Origin: an uncultured Clostridia bacterium | Lineage (GTDB): Bacteria > Bacillota > Clostridia > Oscillospirales > Ruminococcaceae | Assembly: GCA_947627005.1 (NCBI GenBank) | Contig: CANQUJ010000019.1 | Span: 1-36,325 of the forward strand | Reading direction: 5' to 3' | DNA length: 36,325 nt | Part shown: in pieces, positions 14,990-22,975 of the stretch | Layout: the number at the start of each line of letters is the position of its first letter | Numbering within the stretch: position 1 is the stretch's first letter | Position numbers and translations under genes: made by a program | Notes under the pieces: model-generated | What the model was told of the DNA's origin: nothing | Databases searched by the model: none | What the model saw: the letters and a program-made list of their open reading frames with translations, nothing else

Positions 14990-16789
14990 ATGGCAGACAA
15001 CAAAGTACCTTACCGTTCCGAAATATCGGAAGAGAATAAATGGCGCCTCGAAGACGTTTTTCCGTCAGACGAAGCCTGGGAAGAATCCCTTAAAAAGGCC
15101 GAGGAATACATAGAAAGGGGCGCTTCGTACAGGGGCAGGCTCGGCGAAAGCGCGAAGACCCTTCTCGAATTTATGCGCTACGACGACGAGGCCGAAATCG
15201 CGATTTCTGCGCTGTACAGCTATTCCTCCGCCCGCGCCGACGAAGACACCTCTTTGCCGAAGTATCAGGACTTCGAGGCGAAGATCAACAACTTCTTCGT
15301 CCGCTATTCCGCCGCGATGTCCTTCGTCGGACCGGAGCTTATCTCCATCGACGACGAAAGATTCGAGCAGTTTTATAAAGACGAGCCGGAGCTCGAGCTT
15401 TATCGCCTTGCGCTTGAAAGAACCCGCCGCAGAAAAGAGCACACACTTAGCGAAAAGGAAGAGGCTATTCTGGCGCGCGCATCGTCGATTAGAAGGGGAG
15501 CCTCGAACACCTACAACCTCTTCGAGGGAGCGGATATAAAGTTCCCGTCGGTAGAGGATTCAAAGGGCAACCTTCACGAGCTTACCAACAGCAGCTATAT
15601 CCCGATGGTGGAGAGCGGCGACAGAGTTTTAAGAAAGAACGCCTTCGAGGCGCTGTATCACACCTACGAGCAGTTTAAAAACACCCTCGCCTCGCTCTAC
15701 GACGCCGAAGTCAAGGGAAGAATATTCAACGCGCAGTCGAGAAACTATCCCTCTATCCTCGAGGCCGCACTATACGGGAACGAAGTCCCGGCCTCGGTGT
15801 ATAAGAATCTTATCGACACCGTCCACAAGAATATGCGGTATATGCACAAATACGTCGAGATCCGCAAAAAGCATATGGGCGTCGACGAACTTCATATGTA
15901 CGACGTATATCATTCTTTGGTCCCCGACGCCGAAAAGAAGATCTCGTTCGACGAAGCGAAAGAGACTGTTCTTAAAGCCCTCGCCGTTATGGGAGAGGAC
16001 TATACCGATATGCTTAAAGAGGGGTTCGAGAACCGCTGGATAGACGTCTATGAAAACGTCGGAAAGCGCTCCGGCGCGTATTCCTCCGGGATGAGGCCGC
16101 ACCCCTACGTTCTTTTGAACTATAAAGACAGTCTCGACAGTATGTTTACCCTCGTCCACGAGATGGGCCACGCGCTTCATTCCTATCTTTCGCTGAAGAA
16201 TCAGCCGACGGTATACAGCGACTACGTCATCTTTGTGGCAGAGGTCGCGTCGACCTGCAACGAAGCCCTTTTGATGCAGTATCTGCTCTCGAAGACCACC
16301 GACAGAAGCGAGCGCGCGTATCTCATCAACTACTTCTTGGAGCAGTTCCGTACCACCCTTTATCGCCAGACGATGTTCGCCGAGTTTGAGATGCTGACCG
16401 GCGAGATGGCCGAAAGGGGAGAGAGCCTTACCGCCGAAGCGTTAAGCAACCTTTATTATAAGCTCAACAAGGAATACTACGGCGAGGCTGTCATCTCCGA
16501 CCCGGAGATCGCCTTTGAGTGGGAGCGCATACCGCACTTCTATTATAACTACTACGTCTTCCAGTATGCCACCGGCTTCTCTGCCGCGATAGCCCTTTCT
16601 AACAGAATTTTGAAAGAGGGCGCGCCCGCGGTCGCCGACTATAAAAAGTTCCTCTCGAGCGGCTGCTCGACCGACCCGATTTCACTTCTTAAGATCGCCG
16701 GGGTGGATATGAACTCTCCCGAGCCGATAGAAAACGCGCTCAAGCTCTTCGGCGAGCTTTTGGACGAATTCGACTCTCTTTTGAGCTGA
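14990..16789 (+). CDS. pepF: Oligoendopeptidase F (M3 family metallopeptidase)
   Basis: 599 residues, normal family length. The zinc site HEMGH is at residues 390-394 (TLVHEMGHALHSY) and the third ligand region follows in FVAEVASTCNEALLMQYLL. The N-terminal lobe (WRLEDVFPSDEAWEESLKKA and a long helical region) is typical of PepF. AAAGGGAGA precedes ATG 14990. A cytoplasmic enzyme that trims oligopeptides. No lesion seen; single-gene transcription unit with its own promoter, though the esterase gene follows after 35 bp and may be co-transcribed. Confidence 0.96.
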   Translation: MADNKVPYRSEISEENKWRLEDVFPSDEAWEESLKKAEEYIERGASYRGRLGESAKTLLEFMRYDDEAEIAISALYSYSSARADEDTSLPKYQDFEAKINNFFVRYSAAMSFVGPELISIDDERFEQFYKDEPELELYRLALERTRRRKEHTLSEKEEAILARASSIRRGASNTYNLFEGADIKFPSVEDSKGNLHELTNSSYIPMVESGDRVLRKNAFEALYHTYEQFKNTLASLYDAEVKGRIFNAQSRNYPSILEAALYGNEVPASVYKNLIDTVHKNMRYMHKYVEIRKKHMGVDELHMYDVYHSLVPDAEKKISFDEAKETVLKALAVMGEDYTDMLKEGFENRWIDVYENVGKRSGAYSSGMRPHPYVLLNYKDSLDSMFTLVHEMGHALHSYLSLKNQPTVYSDYVIFVAEVASTCNEALLMQYLLSKTTDRSERAYLINYFLEQFRTTLYRQTMFAEFEMLTGEMAERGESLTAEALSNLYYKLNKEYYGEAVISDPEIAFEWERIPHFYYNYYVFQYATGFSAAIALSNRILKEGAPAVADYKKFLSSGCSTDPISLLKIAGVDMNSPEPIENALKLFGELLDEFDSLLS

Positions 16790-16824
16790 AATAGCCTCTA
16801 AAATTTAAAAATCGGAGAATGATT

Positions 16825-17814
16825 ATGGATAAAATCATCAAGCTTGTCGCCTCGGCGATAATGGTTTCCCTCGGAATGAGCGGCTGCATGACCGGCGACT
16901 TTCCGCGAAAGACGGAGTTTCCGGACAATGCGTTTTCCGAGATTCCCTCGGACTATCTTTCGCTTTGCGACGAGCAGGGAACCGTCGTGATCATATCCTA
17001 CGAGACCAAAGACTACGGCGGAAAGGGCGAAAAGTTTGAAAAGCGCGCCCTCGTATATCTGCCCTACGGCTACGACGGCTCGGACGAGTCGAAGAAATAC
17101 GACGTTATGTATTATATGCACGGCGGCGGCGGAACCGAAGACGAGCTCTTCGGCGGGGTTCTTTCTGATAACGAGTCGAAGAGAATAATCGACCACATGA
17201 TCAAAAACGGCGACCTTAAGCCCTGCATAATCTGCACGCCGTCATATAACAACCCCTATAACGGCGACGCTTCGTATTGCTGCAAAAACTTCTGGCAAGA
17301 GCTTGTAAACGACGTTATCCCTGCCGTCGAGAGCGAATATAACACATTTTGCTCAAAGACTACCAAGAGCGGCATAAAGGCTTCAAGGCTTCACCGCGGC
17401 TTCGGCGGTTTCTCTATGGGCGCCGCCTGCACCTGGTGGGTCTTTGAAAACGCGCTCGATTACGTCGGCTACTATCTTCCCGTCGCGGGGGACAGTTGGG
17501 CGCTCGGCCAAGGCGCGGGCGGCTATAATCCCGACGGCGCGGCGGAATATCTCGCCGAGGCGGTAAAGGGCTTCGGCTACGATTGGGAAGACTTTTACAT
17601 CTACTGCGGGGTCGGCACCAACGACAATATGGCCGGCCCGAATATGCAGCCGATGGTCGCCTCGATGCAGAAAGAAGACTTTGAAGACATCTTTAAATGG
17701 GCGGACAACTTCAAGGACGGCAACTGCTATTTCGTCCTAAGAAACGGCGGCTGGCACGACCAAAACACCGTTCGAAGCCTAATCTATAACGGCCTGCCGA
17801 AGTTCTTCGGGTAA
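16825..17814 (+). CDS. Secreted lipoprotein esterase of the esterase-D/feruloyl-esterase type
   Basis: ATG 16825 fits the CGGAG site better than ATG 16819. The N-terminus is a lipoprotein signal peptide with lipobox LGMSGC. The mature part has alpha/beta-hydrolase features of the putative esterase family: DVMYYMHGGGGTEDELFGG (oxyanion side), the nucleophile elbow GFSMGA with Ser 197, and a C-terminal His 311 in NGGWHDQN. Such modules de-esterify plant polysaccharides (feruloyl or acetyl xylan esterases), so a role in fibre breakdown at the cell surface is likely but not shown. No carbohydrate-binding domain is present. Confidence 0.85.
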   Translation: MDKIIKLVASAIMVSLGMSGCMTGDFPRKTEFPDNAFSEIPSDYLSLCDEQGTVVIISYETKDYGGKGEKFEKRALVYLPYGYDGSDESKKYDVMYYMHGGGGTEDELFGGVLSDNESKRIIDHMIKNGDLKPCIICTPSYNNPYNGDASYCCKNFWQELVNDVIPAVESEYNTFCSKTTKSGIKASRLHRGFGGFSMGAACTWWVFENALDYVGYYLPVAGDSWALGQGAGGYNPDGAAEYLAEAVKGFGYDWEDFYIYCGVGTNDNMAGPNMQPMVASMQKEDFEDIFKWADNFKDGNCYFVLRNGGWHDQNTVRSLIYNGLPKFFG

Positions 17815-17853
17815 GAGCTTAGGGGGAGCAGGGTTTTAGCAAATAAGAGGTGC

Positions 17854-18208
17854 GCAACTCCTGTCGGAGCTGCGGATTTCGGGGGAACTCCCGGCGAGGG
17901 TAAGCGACGCCCTTTACTTTGATAAAGCATTTCCTTTTGTCAGCGTCGTTCTGCAAAGGCTTCGCCTTTGCCCGACTTTTGCGGCATTTCCAAAAACAGT
18001 CCACCGGACTGCTTTTGGGCATGCACGCCGGTTTTGTCCAAGAGGACGAGCAGGGCGGGCATATATGCCCGCGAAGTCCGATTGGCTACAAAACCGGCTT
18101 GCATTGCACCCCTTGCGGAGCGCCTTCGTAAATGGATTTCGCGCTCTGCGGAGCGCGACCAAAGGGCGCCGCCCTTTGGAAACCCGCAAGCCTTTTGGAA
18201 AAGGCTTG
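17854..18208. repeat. Cluster of at least seven palindromes (intergenic mosaic element)
   Basis: The ~450-bp gap between the esterase and ROK genes has no convincing gene; long antisense frames here are products of the repeats. Stem-loops: 17854-17873 (one mismatch); 17953-17971 (GCAAAGGC/GCCTTTGC); 17991-18017 (CAGTCC/GGACTG core); long-range 16-bp arms at 18021-18036 and 18089-18104 with one mismatch, enclosing CGGGCATATATGCCCG (18056-18071); 18140-18157 (CGCGCTC/GAGCGCG); 18159-18179 (CCAAAGGGC/GCCCTTTGG); 18187-18208 (CAAGCCTTTT/AAAAGGCTTG). The AAAGGGC-type palindrome recurs at 29458-29476. This is a mosaic of palindromic units like REP/BIME elements. Confidence 0.75.
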
Positions 18209-18266
18209 AGCGAAAACTTTTAGTTAGCCTTTTAATTACAAAACTTTTGTTAAAGGAATTTTGCTT

Positions 18267-19223
18267 ATGAAATACTACATCGGTATCGACCTCGGCGGGA
18301 CGAACATCGCCGCAGGAGTGGTCGACGAACATTTTAATATCATCGCTAAGGCCTCCGTGCCAACAAAAAGGCCCCGCCCTTGCCGCGAGATCTGCGCGGA
18401 TATGGCCGCCGTATCGCTCGAGGCTGTAAAGGCCGCGGGCCTTACAATCGACGACATTGATTCGGTCGGCGTGGGCTCGCCCGGGACCGTAAACAGCGAG
18501 ACCGGGGTCATCGAATATTCCAACAACCTCGATTTTTACAACGAGCCGGTCGCGGATTATATCGCCGAGGTTCTTAAAAAGCCTGTCTACGTTGAAAACG
18601 ACGCCAACGCCGCGGCCTACGGCGAATTTATCGCGGGCTCGGCCAAGGGCGCCCACAACGCCGTCTGCATAACCCTCGGGACCGGAGTCGGCGGGGGAAT
18701 AATCATCGACGACAAGATCTATTCCGGCTTCAACTTTGCCGGGGCCGAGATCGGCCATATGGTCATCGAGGTCGACGGCCCGGAATGTACCTGCGGGCGC
18801 AGGGGCTGCTTCGAGGTCTTCAGCTCGGCCACCGGGCTTATAAGAATGACCAAAGAGGCGATGGATTCCGACCCCGCCTCGAAAATGCACGAGATGATGG
18901 GCGACCACATCTCCGGCCGTCTCGCCTTTAACGCTATGCGCGCGGGTGACGAGTCGGCGAAAAAGGTCGTGGACAAATACATCAAATACCTCGCCGCCGG
19001 CATCGCGAACACCATAAACATCTTCCAGCCCGAGATTCTCTGTATCGGCGGCGGCGTTTGCAACGAGGGCGACGCTCTGATGGTCCCCCTGCGCGAGGCC
19101 GTAAAAGAGCAGGTCTATTCAAAGCGCTCCGAAAAGAACACCGAGATCGTTCGCGCCTCTTTGGGCAACGAGGCCGGAATCATCGGCGCGGCGTTTTTGG
19201 GGCTTCAGCGCCAAAAGGGTTGA
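18267..19223 (+). CDS. ROK-family sugar kinase, probably glucokinase
   Basis: From ATG 18267 (AAAGGA upstream; TTG 18261 less likely) 318 residues. The ATP-binding start YYIGIDLGGTNIAAGVVD, the sugar site VENDANAAAYGE, the phosphate loop LGTGVGGGIIIDDKI, EIGHM, and the ROK zinc motif CTCGRRGCFE are all present. These define a ROK glucokinase-type enzyme that phosphorylates glucose or a related hexose in the cytoplasm. No helix-turn-helix N-terminus, so it is a kinase and not a ROK repressor. ruvX follows 19 bp downstream and is probably co-transcribed. Confidence 0.92.
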   Translation: MKYYIGIDLGGTNIAAGVVDEHFNIIAKASVPTKRPRPCREICADMAAVSLEAVKAAGLTIDDIDSVGVGSPGTVNSETGVIEYSNNLDFYNEPVADYIAEVLKKPVYVENDANAAAYGEFIAGSAKGAHNAVCITLGTGVGGGIIIDDKIYSGFNFAGAEIGHMVIEVDGPECTCGRRGCFEVFSSATGLIRMTKEAMDSDPASKMHEMMGDHISGRLAFNAMRAGDESAKKVVDKYIKYLAAGIANTINIFQPEILCIGGGVCNEGDALMVPLREAVKEQVYSKRSEKNTEIVRASLGNEAGIIGAAFLGLQRQKG

Positions 19224-19242
19224 TTTGCCTTGGAGGAAATTG

Positions 19243-19665
19243 ATGAAGATTTTAGCGGTAGACTACGGCGATTCGCGGACCGGGCTGGCTTATTGCGACA
19301 AATACGAGTCAATAGCCGCGCCCCTCGGGACTATATTTGAAAAGAGCCCCGAAAAATGCTTTCAAAAGATTATCGCCGCCGCGAAAGAGCAGGGCAGCGA
19401 GCTTATCGTGATCGGCCACCCGCTGAATATGGACGGTTCGCTCGGCCCGAGGGCGAGGCTTTGCGAAGAGCTCGCCGAAAGAATCGAGCGCGAGAGCGGC
19501 GTCAAGACCGCGCTTTGGGACGAGCGGGTGACGACGGTTCAGGCGATAGGAATTTTAAACGAGACCAACGTTCGCGGCAAAAAGCGCAAACAGGTCGTGG
19601 ACTCCGTCGCCGCCACCCTTATCCTCGAAAGCTACCTCGATTACAGAAAAAAGCAGTCAAAATAA
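19243..19665 (+). CDS. ruvX: Putative Holliday junction resolvase / pre-16S rRNA nuclease
   Basis: ATG 19243 follows GGAGGAAATTG; TTG 19225 would overlap the upstream gene's tail without a ribosome site. 140 residues with the YqgF fold motifs: ILAVDYGDSRTGLA, VIGHPLNMDGS, WDERVTT and KRKQVVDSVAATLIL, containing the conserved acidic residues of the RNase H-like site. In E. coli the homologue matures the 5' end of 16S rRNA. A terminator sits over the stop codon. The DUF1292 gene nearby is a frequent neighbour of this gene in Firmicutes, but here it converges from the other strand. Confidence 0.93.
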   Translation: MKILAVDYGDSRTGLAYCDKYESIAAPLGTIFEKSPEKCFQKIIAAAKEQGSELIVIGHPLNMDGSLGPRARLCEELAERIERESGVKTALWDERVTTVQAIGILNETNVRGKKRKQVVDSVAATLILESYLDYRKKQSK

Positions 19666-19688
19666 AAGCAGCCGCAAGGCTGCTTTTT
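19664..19688 (+). terminator. Intrinsic terminator after ruvX
   Basis: AAAAGCAGCC, tetraloop GCAA, GGCTGCTTTTT. Ends the ROK kinase-ruvX unit. The 245 bp that follow, up to the DUF1292 gene, hold no gene I can support. Confidence 0.85.
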
Positions 19689-19933
19689 CAATCCTAAGCA
19701 TAAAACAAAAATTCCGCTTTGCCGTTGTTTGCAGACATAAAACCCGCACGAGGCAGGACGGGTAAAATCGCCCCGATTGTTTCGCGCTCCCTTCGTCCGC
19801 AAAAAGCGGGAGGTCTGCAGTCCGCACTCGGAGGACGAATCCCTTTAATTATGTGTTGGATTTATAAAACCGCAAACTGTCGCACAAAGCAGAATGTTTT
19901 TATTTTGCCGATTTTCGGCCGATATATTCGGGC

Positions 19934-20275
19934 TTATGATTCCTCGCCCTCGTAGTCGTCGCCCTCAAAGTCTTCTTCCTCGTCTTCGCCGTCGTAATAA
20001 TTTTCAAGCCGTTCGAGGAATATCCCGCCGATACGCTCGTATTCTTCTTCGTCGTCGATCGAAACAAGCTCTTCTTCGCCGCTCGAGTCGTCAAGCTTAA
20101 GGACGACAAGCTCGGCGTCGCCTTTTATCGAGTCCGCCGGGTCGTCGTATACCGGGACCATCGCGTAGTAGATAACGCCGTTTTCTTCCAGCGTATCCAA
20201 AAGCTCAAAGGTCGATTCTTCGCCGTTTTCGTCGCTTAAGGTGTATATATCCGGGTTGTAGTTGTAGTCGCTCAT
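19934..20275 (-). CDS. DUF1292 family acidic protein (YrzB-like)
   Basis: 113 residues from ATG 20275 (AAAGGAATC upstream); the longer frame to 20335 would begin within the promoter. The segment DIYTLSDENGEESTFELLDT followed by IYYAMVPVY is the DUF1292 core, and the C-terminal third is extremely acidic (DGEDEEEDFEGDDYEGEES). Function of the family is unknown; the usual neighbour is ruvX, as here, though in convergent orientation. Expressed from its own sigma-A promoter, back to back with the promoter of the mini-ORF leader. Confidence 0.88.
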   Translation of the reverse strand: MSDYNYNPDIYTLSDENGEESTFELLDTLEENGVIYYAMVPVYDDPADSIKGDAELVVLKLDDSSGEEELVSIDDEEEYERIGGIFLERLENYYDGEDEEEDFEGDDYEGEES

Positions 20276-20326
20276 ATAAAAGATTCCTTTGCTGATCTTA
20301 GCCGCGGTTATGCCCGCAACATTATC

Positions 20327-20355
20327 AGTATACAATATTCCGCCCCCGAAGTCAA
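20327..20355 (-). promoter_or_regulatory. Sigma-A promoter for the DUF1292 gene
   Basis: Minus strand TTGACT (20355-20350), 17-nt spacer, TATACT (20332-20327). Confidence 0.75.
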
Positions 20356-20413
20356 GAGATATATTGTAAACAAAATGTTAAATAAAATTTTTAAAAAAAT
20401 TTTAAAAAAAGTG

Positions 20414-20442
20414 TTGACAATCACTAAAAAGTGTGTTATATT
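20414..20442 (+). promoter_or_regulatory. Strong sigma-A promoter with UP-like A/T tracts for the mini-ORF leader
   Basis: TTGACA (20414-20419), 17-nt spacer, TATATT (20437-20442). Directly upstream (20380-20408) are phased A and T tracts like an UP element. Transcription should start near 20449. Confidence 0.85.
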
Positions 20443-20513
20443 ATAGACACAGAAAGAGAGAAGAAGAAAAACAAGCCAAGGGGCTTGAACAAAACGCAAA
20501 GGGGTAGATTCCA

Positions 20514-20537
20514 ATGAAGAGGCATCTTAACAAGTAG
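20514..20537 (+). CDS. Mini-ORF 1 (7 residues)
   Basis: ATG behind AAAGGGGTAGATTCCA; peptide MKRHLNK, stop TAG. First of the series in the leader. Confidence 0.4.
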   Translation: MKRHLNK

Positions 20538-20580
20538 TCAACAGCCAAAGGCCATTGATCTAACGAAAGAGTGATGCTTT

Positions 20581-20607
20581 ATGAAACTCGCAAGATCCTG
20601 GATTTGA
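20581..20607 (+). CDS. Mini-ORF 2 (8 residues)
   Basis: ATG behind CGAAAGAGTGATGCTTT; peptide MKLARSWI, stop TGA. Confidence 0.4.
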   Translation: MKLARSWI

Positions 20608-20707
20608 AACCCGAATAAATATGAAAGAGGTGAGTCCGGCATACAACCTATAACCAACCAGATTCATTCGTAAAAGGTAAAAGAATAATCCCACGGAGAT
20701 GATTCCG

Positions 20708-20737
20708 ATGAATGTAAACAAACACAAAATTCTTTAA
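20708..20737 (+). CDS. Mini-ORF 4 (9 residues)
   Basis: ATG behind CACGGAGATGATTCCG; peptide MNVNKHKIL, stop TAA. Confidence 0.4.
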   Translation: MNVNKHKIL

Positions 20738-20761
20738 AAACCTTTGAAAGGTGTGAATCCG

Positions 20762-20785
20762 ATGAACAGGTGCATATCCGCTTAG
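20762..20785 (+). CDS. Mini-ORF 5 (7 residues)
   Basis: ATG behind GAAAGGTGTGAATCCG; peptide MNRCISA, stop TAG. Confidence 0.4.
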   Translation: MNRCISA

Positions 20786-20824
20786 CGGAACAAAACGATA
20801 AAAATAAATTTTAGATATATATTC

Positions 20825-20848
20825 AAGGGGCAGGAAGACTGCCCCTTT
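20825..20848 (+). terminator. Terminator-like hairpin between leader and secreted-protein gene
   Basis: AAGGGGCAG, loop GAAGA, CTGCCCCTT then T. The T run is only three long, so it may act as a partial terminator or attenuator. It ends 22 nt before the ATG of the next gene. Confidence 0.55.
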
Positions 20849-20870
20849 GAAATATTCGGAAAGAGAGCTT

Positions 20871-21230
20871 ATGAAACGGGTAATTTTGATTTTATCCGCG
20901 CTCGCGATAACCGTTGCGGGCGCCTCTGCTTTAGCCTTTAAAGAAGACGACTACATCGTAGCCGAGCCTATGGGAATAAATGTCACCAATCCTTTCAACC
21001 CCGAAGATCCGGATCACGACTGGCACGCCGATGGCTATTATCTTGAATCCGAGGTAGAGGATTGGACCCCCGAGGATTGGGACAACTACTACGCCGAATT
21101 TCCGCAGGCGTTTCCCAGCGACCACGACCCTCGCTATTTCGATCCCGCCGACAATTCCGCACGCGAAGATGACAGCGACTATGAATATACGGGGCCTGCC
21201 TTAGAGGGCTTAAGCATAGATTTCGAGTAG
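20871..21230 (+). CDS. Small secreted acidic protein, unknown
   Basis: 119 residues from ATG 20871, which has GGAAAGAGAG upstream, similar to the SD blocks of the preceding mini-ORFs; the TTG at 20847 lies in the hairpin and is unlikely. Residues 1-22 form a signal peptide (MKRVILILSALAITVAGASA). The mature chain of ~97 residues is about 30% Asp/Glu, rich in Tyr/Trp/Pro, and has no Cys and hardly any Lys. No family recognised. Low complexity and charge suggest cation binding or an extended wall-associated protein (inference). It appears to be the only ordinary gene read from the mini-ORF promoter, and is closed by a strong terminator. Confidence 0.75.
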   Translation: MKRVILILSALAITVAGASALAFKEDDYIVAEPMGINVTNPFNPEDPDHDWHADGYYLESEVEDWTPEDWDNYYAEFPQAFPSDHDPRYFDPADNSAREDDSDYEYTGPALEGLSIDFE

Positions 21231-21264
21231 CTCTCCGAAATCCCCCTAAATTTAAATATATCTT

Positions 21265-21293
21265 CCCCCGAGCCGCGAGCTCGGGCTTTTTTT
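21265..21293 (+). terminator. Intrinsic terminator after the secreted-protein gene
   Basis: CCCGAGC, short loop, GCTCGGG, then C and seven T. Confidence 0.88.
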
Positions 21294-21428
21294 ATGCCCG
21301 AATTTCAAAAAACAGTCATTGCGGTGGAACAAGCCGAATATAGATACTTATAGAAGACTTAAAACAGAGTGCGGAAATCTGAATCTGCGCTCCGGCTTCT
21401 GACACTCTGATATCAAATAGGAGGAACT

Positions 21429-22961
21429 ATGGATTTTAAGCTTACAAGGGAGAATTTCACGGTCCGCAAGACGCTTCTTGACGCCGTGAACGAGCAGGCG
21501 CTCGAGCTGGACTATGTTCTGCCCGACTACTGCCCTGAAATTTTTAAGGTTCTAAGCTGCCGGATATACCCCTCTGCGGCGCGAAGAACCCAAAGCGGAA
21601 GCAAGCTTAGCTACGAGCTTGCGGCGCTGGTTAGGGTCGTATATGTTTCGGAAGATGGCGAGATCTCGGCGGTCGAGCAAACTCTTTCATACGACAAGAC
21701 GATAGAGCTCGGCTATGCCCCGAAATCGCCGGCGATATATATCGACCCTTCGGTCGAATCGAAAAGCTGCCGCGTGGTAAATAAGCGCAGGGTGGATATC
21801 CGCGGGGTGATATCCGTCCGGACCCGGGTTCTTTGCGACGAGCCCCGCCAAGCCGTAAGCGAGGCCAAGGGCGGGGGATTGCAGCTTAGAAAGGCGCTCG
21901 TGACCTACCCCTCGAAGCGGCTGTTCATAACCAAGCGGGTGACGGTCATCGACGAGGTCGAGATCATAAAGACAAAACCGCCGGTCGGTGTCGTTTTAAG
22001 GGCCGACGCAGCGGTAAATTCGGCGGATAAAAAGATACTCTCGGGCAAGCTTTTGACGAAAGGCGAGGTCGGGGTGACGGTGGTGTATATCCCCGAGGGT
22101 GGCGGAGAAATCGAAAAAATAAGCTTCGACCTACCTTTTTCCCAGGTCTCGGATATCGAGGGGCTTGACGAAAGGTTCGAGGTATACGTCGACGCTTCCG
22201 CAGCGACCTGCGCCGTAAGGCCGGTCCCGAAGAGCGACCCGGCGAAGATCGAATGTGAGCTCGGGATCGACCTTAGCTGCCTCGCCCTGCGGTTCGAGAG
22301 CGCCCGCCTTGCCGACGACGTCTTCTCTACCGAATGTGAGGCCGAGGCCGAAAGGGCCGACTGCTCGATAGAGTGCGTCCCGACGGTTATAAACGACTCT
22401 CACCGCGCCAAGGCGACCCTTACATACAGCGAGGGAGAGATCAAAAACGTTCTCTTCGCAAGCGCAGAGCCCTGCGGAGCGGGGGAGATAATCAAAAAGC
22501 CGGACGGCGAAAGCGCCTTCTGCGGAAAGCTCGCCGTAACAGTCTTCGCGAAGAACGAATCGTCAAAGCCGATCTGCCTCGAGTCGGAGGTCTCATACGA
22601 GCACCCGCTCGAAGACCAAGTCTGCGACTGCGGCGGTTCGGATCTTAAGGCGACGGTTTCGGCGGTTACATATAATCTGACGAGCTCTAACGCGATAGAG
22701 GTCGCCGCGGACGTCAAAATAAGGGGGTATGTCTGCGAAGTCGGCGAAAAAAGCTTTATAAGCGAGATACGCCTTGACGAATCAAAGCCGGTTCGCCGGG
22801 ACAGAGACTGCTCGTTAAAGCTTTACTACGCCGAGACGGGCGAACACCCCTGGGAGATTGCGAAGCGTTGCAGGGCAAGCCTCGAGTCGATTCTCGAAGA
22901 AAACGATATAGACGGCGAGGCCGTCGAATCGGGCTGTATGCTTCTGATACCGATTGAATAA
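21429..22961 (+). CDS. sipL: SipL-like spore coat morphogenesis protein (DUF3794/SPOCS and LysM)
   Basis: 510 residues, ATG with AGGAGGAACT upstream. The N-terminal part (RKTLLDAVNEQALELDYVLP) and repeated beta-rich segments with YPSKRLFITKRVTVIDEVEI fit DUF3794 (SPOCS) domains. The C-terminus (LKLYYAETGEHPWEIAKRC to LLIPIE) is a LysM-like module. This is the layout of SipL, the clostridial partner of SpoIVA. It lies 14 bp upstream of spoIVA in the same direction, which supports the assignment and joint expression in the mother cell. No sigma-E promoter could be fixed with confidence in the 21294-21428 gap. Confidence 0.85.
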   Translation: MDFKLTRENFTVRKTLLDAVNEQALELDYVLPDYCPEIFKVLSCRIYPSAARRTQSGSKLSYELAALVRVVYVSEDGEISAVEQTLSYDKTIELGYAPKSPAIYIDPSVESKSCRVVNKRRVDIRGVISVRTRVLCDEPRQAVSEAKGGGLQLRKALVTYPSKRLFITKRVTVIDEVEIIKTKPPVGVVLRADAAVNSADKKILSGKLLTKGEVGVTVVYIPEGGGEIEKISFDLPFSQVSDIEGLDERFEVYVDASAATCAVRPVPKSDPAKIECELGIDLSCLALRFESARLADDVFSTECEAEAERADCSIECVPTVINDSHRAKATLTYSEGEIKNVLFASAEPCGAGEIIKKPDGESAFCGKLAVTVFAKNESSKPICLESEVSYEHPLEDQVCDCGGSDLKATVSAVTYNLTSSNAIEVAADVKIRGYVCEVGEKSFISEIRLDESKPVRRDRDCSLKLYYAETGEHPWEIAKRCRASLESILEENDIDGEAVESGCMLLIPIE

Positions 22962-22975
22962 GCGGGAGGAAAAAT

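Larger units (their letters stand above)
20497..20785 (+). other. Tandem mini-ORF leader: five SD-like blocks, four with 7-9 codon ORFs
   Basis: Downstream of the promoter are five repeats of a purine-rich Shine-Dalgarno block with consensus near GAAAGRGGTGAKTCCG, four of them ending directly on ATG. Peptides: MKRHLNK (20514-20537), MKLARSWI (20581-20607), MNVNKHKIL (20708-20737) and MNRCISA (20762-20785), each with its own stop. The third block (20622-20640) is followed by ATA and ten codons to TAA 20673, apparently a unit without a proper start. Spacing between blocks is about 50-65 nt. The peptides share no sequence; what repeats is the SD plus start. A small hairpin CAAGCC/GGCTTG lies at 20472-20487. 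Function unknown: a translational attenuator, ribosome or regulator decoy, or a set of tiny peptides. Confidence 0.6.

Noticed and set aside
17940-18908. 322-codon antisense frame across the palindrome cluster and the ROK kinase gene
   Set aside because: It is the shadow of a clear ROK kinase gene plus palindromic repeats; no start context and no domain.
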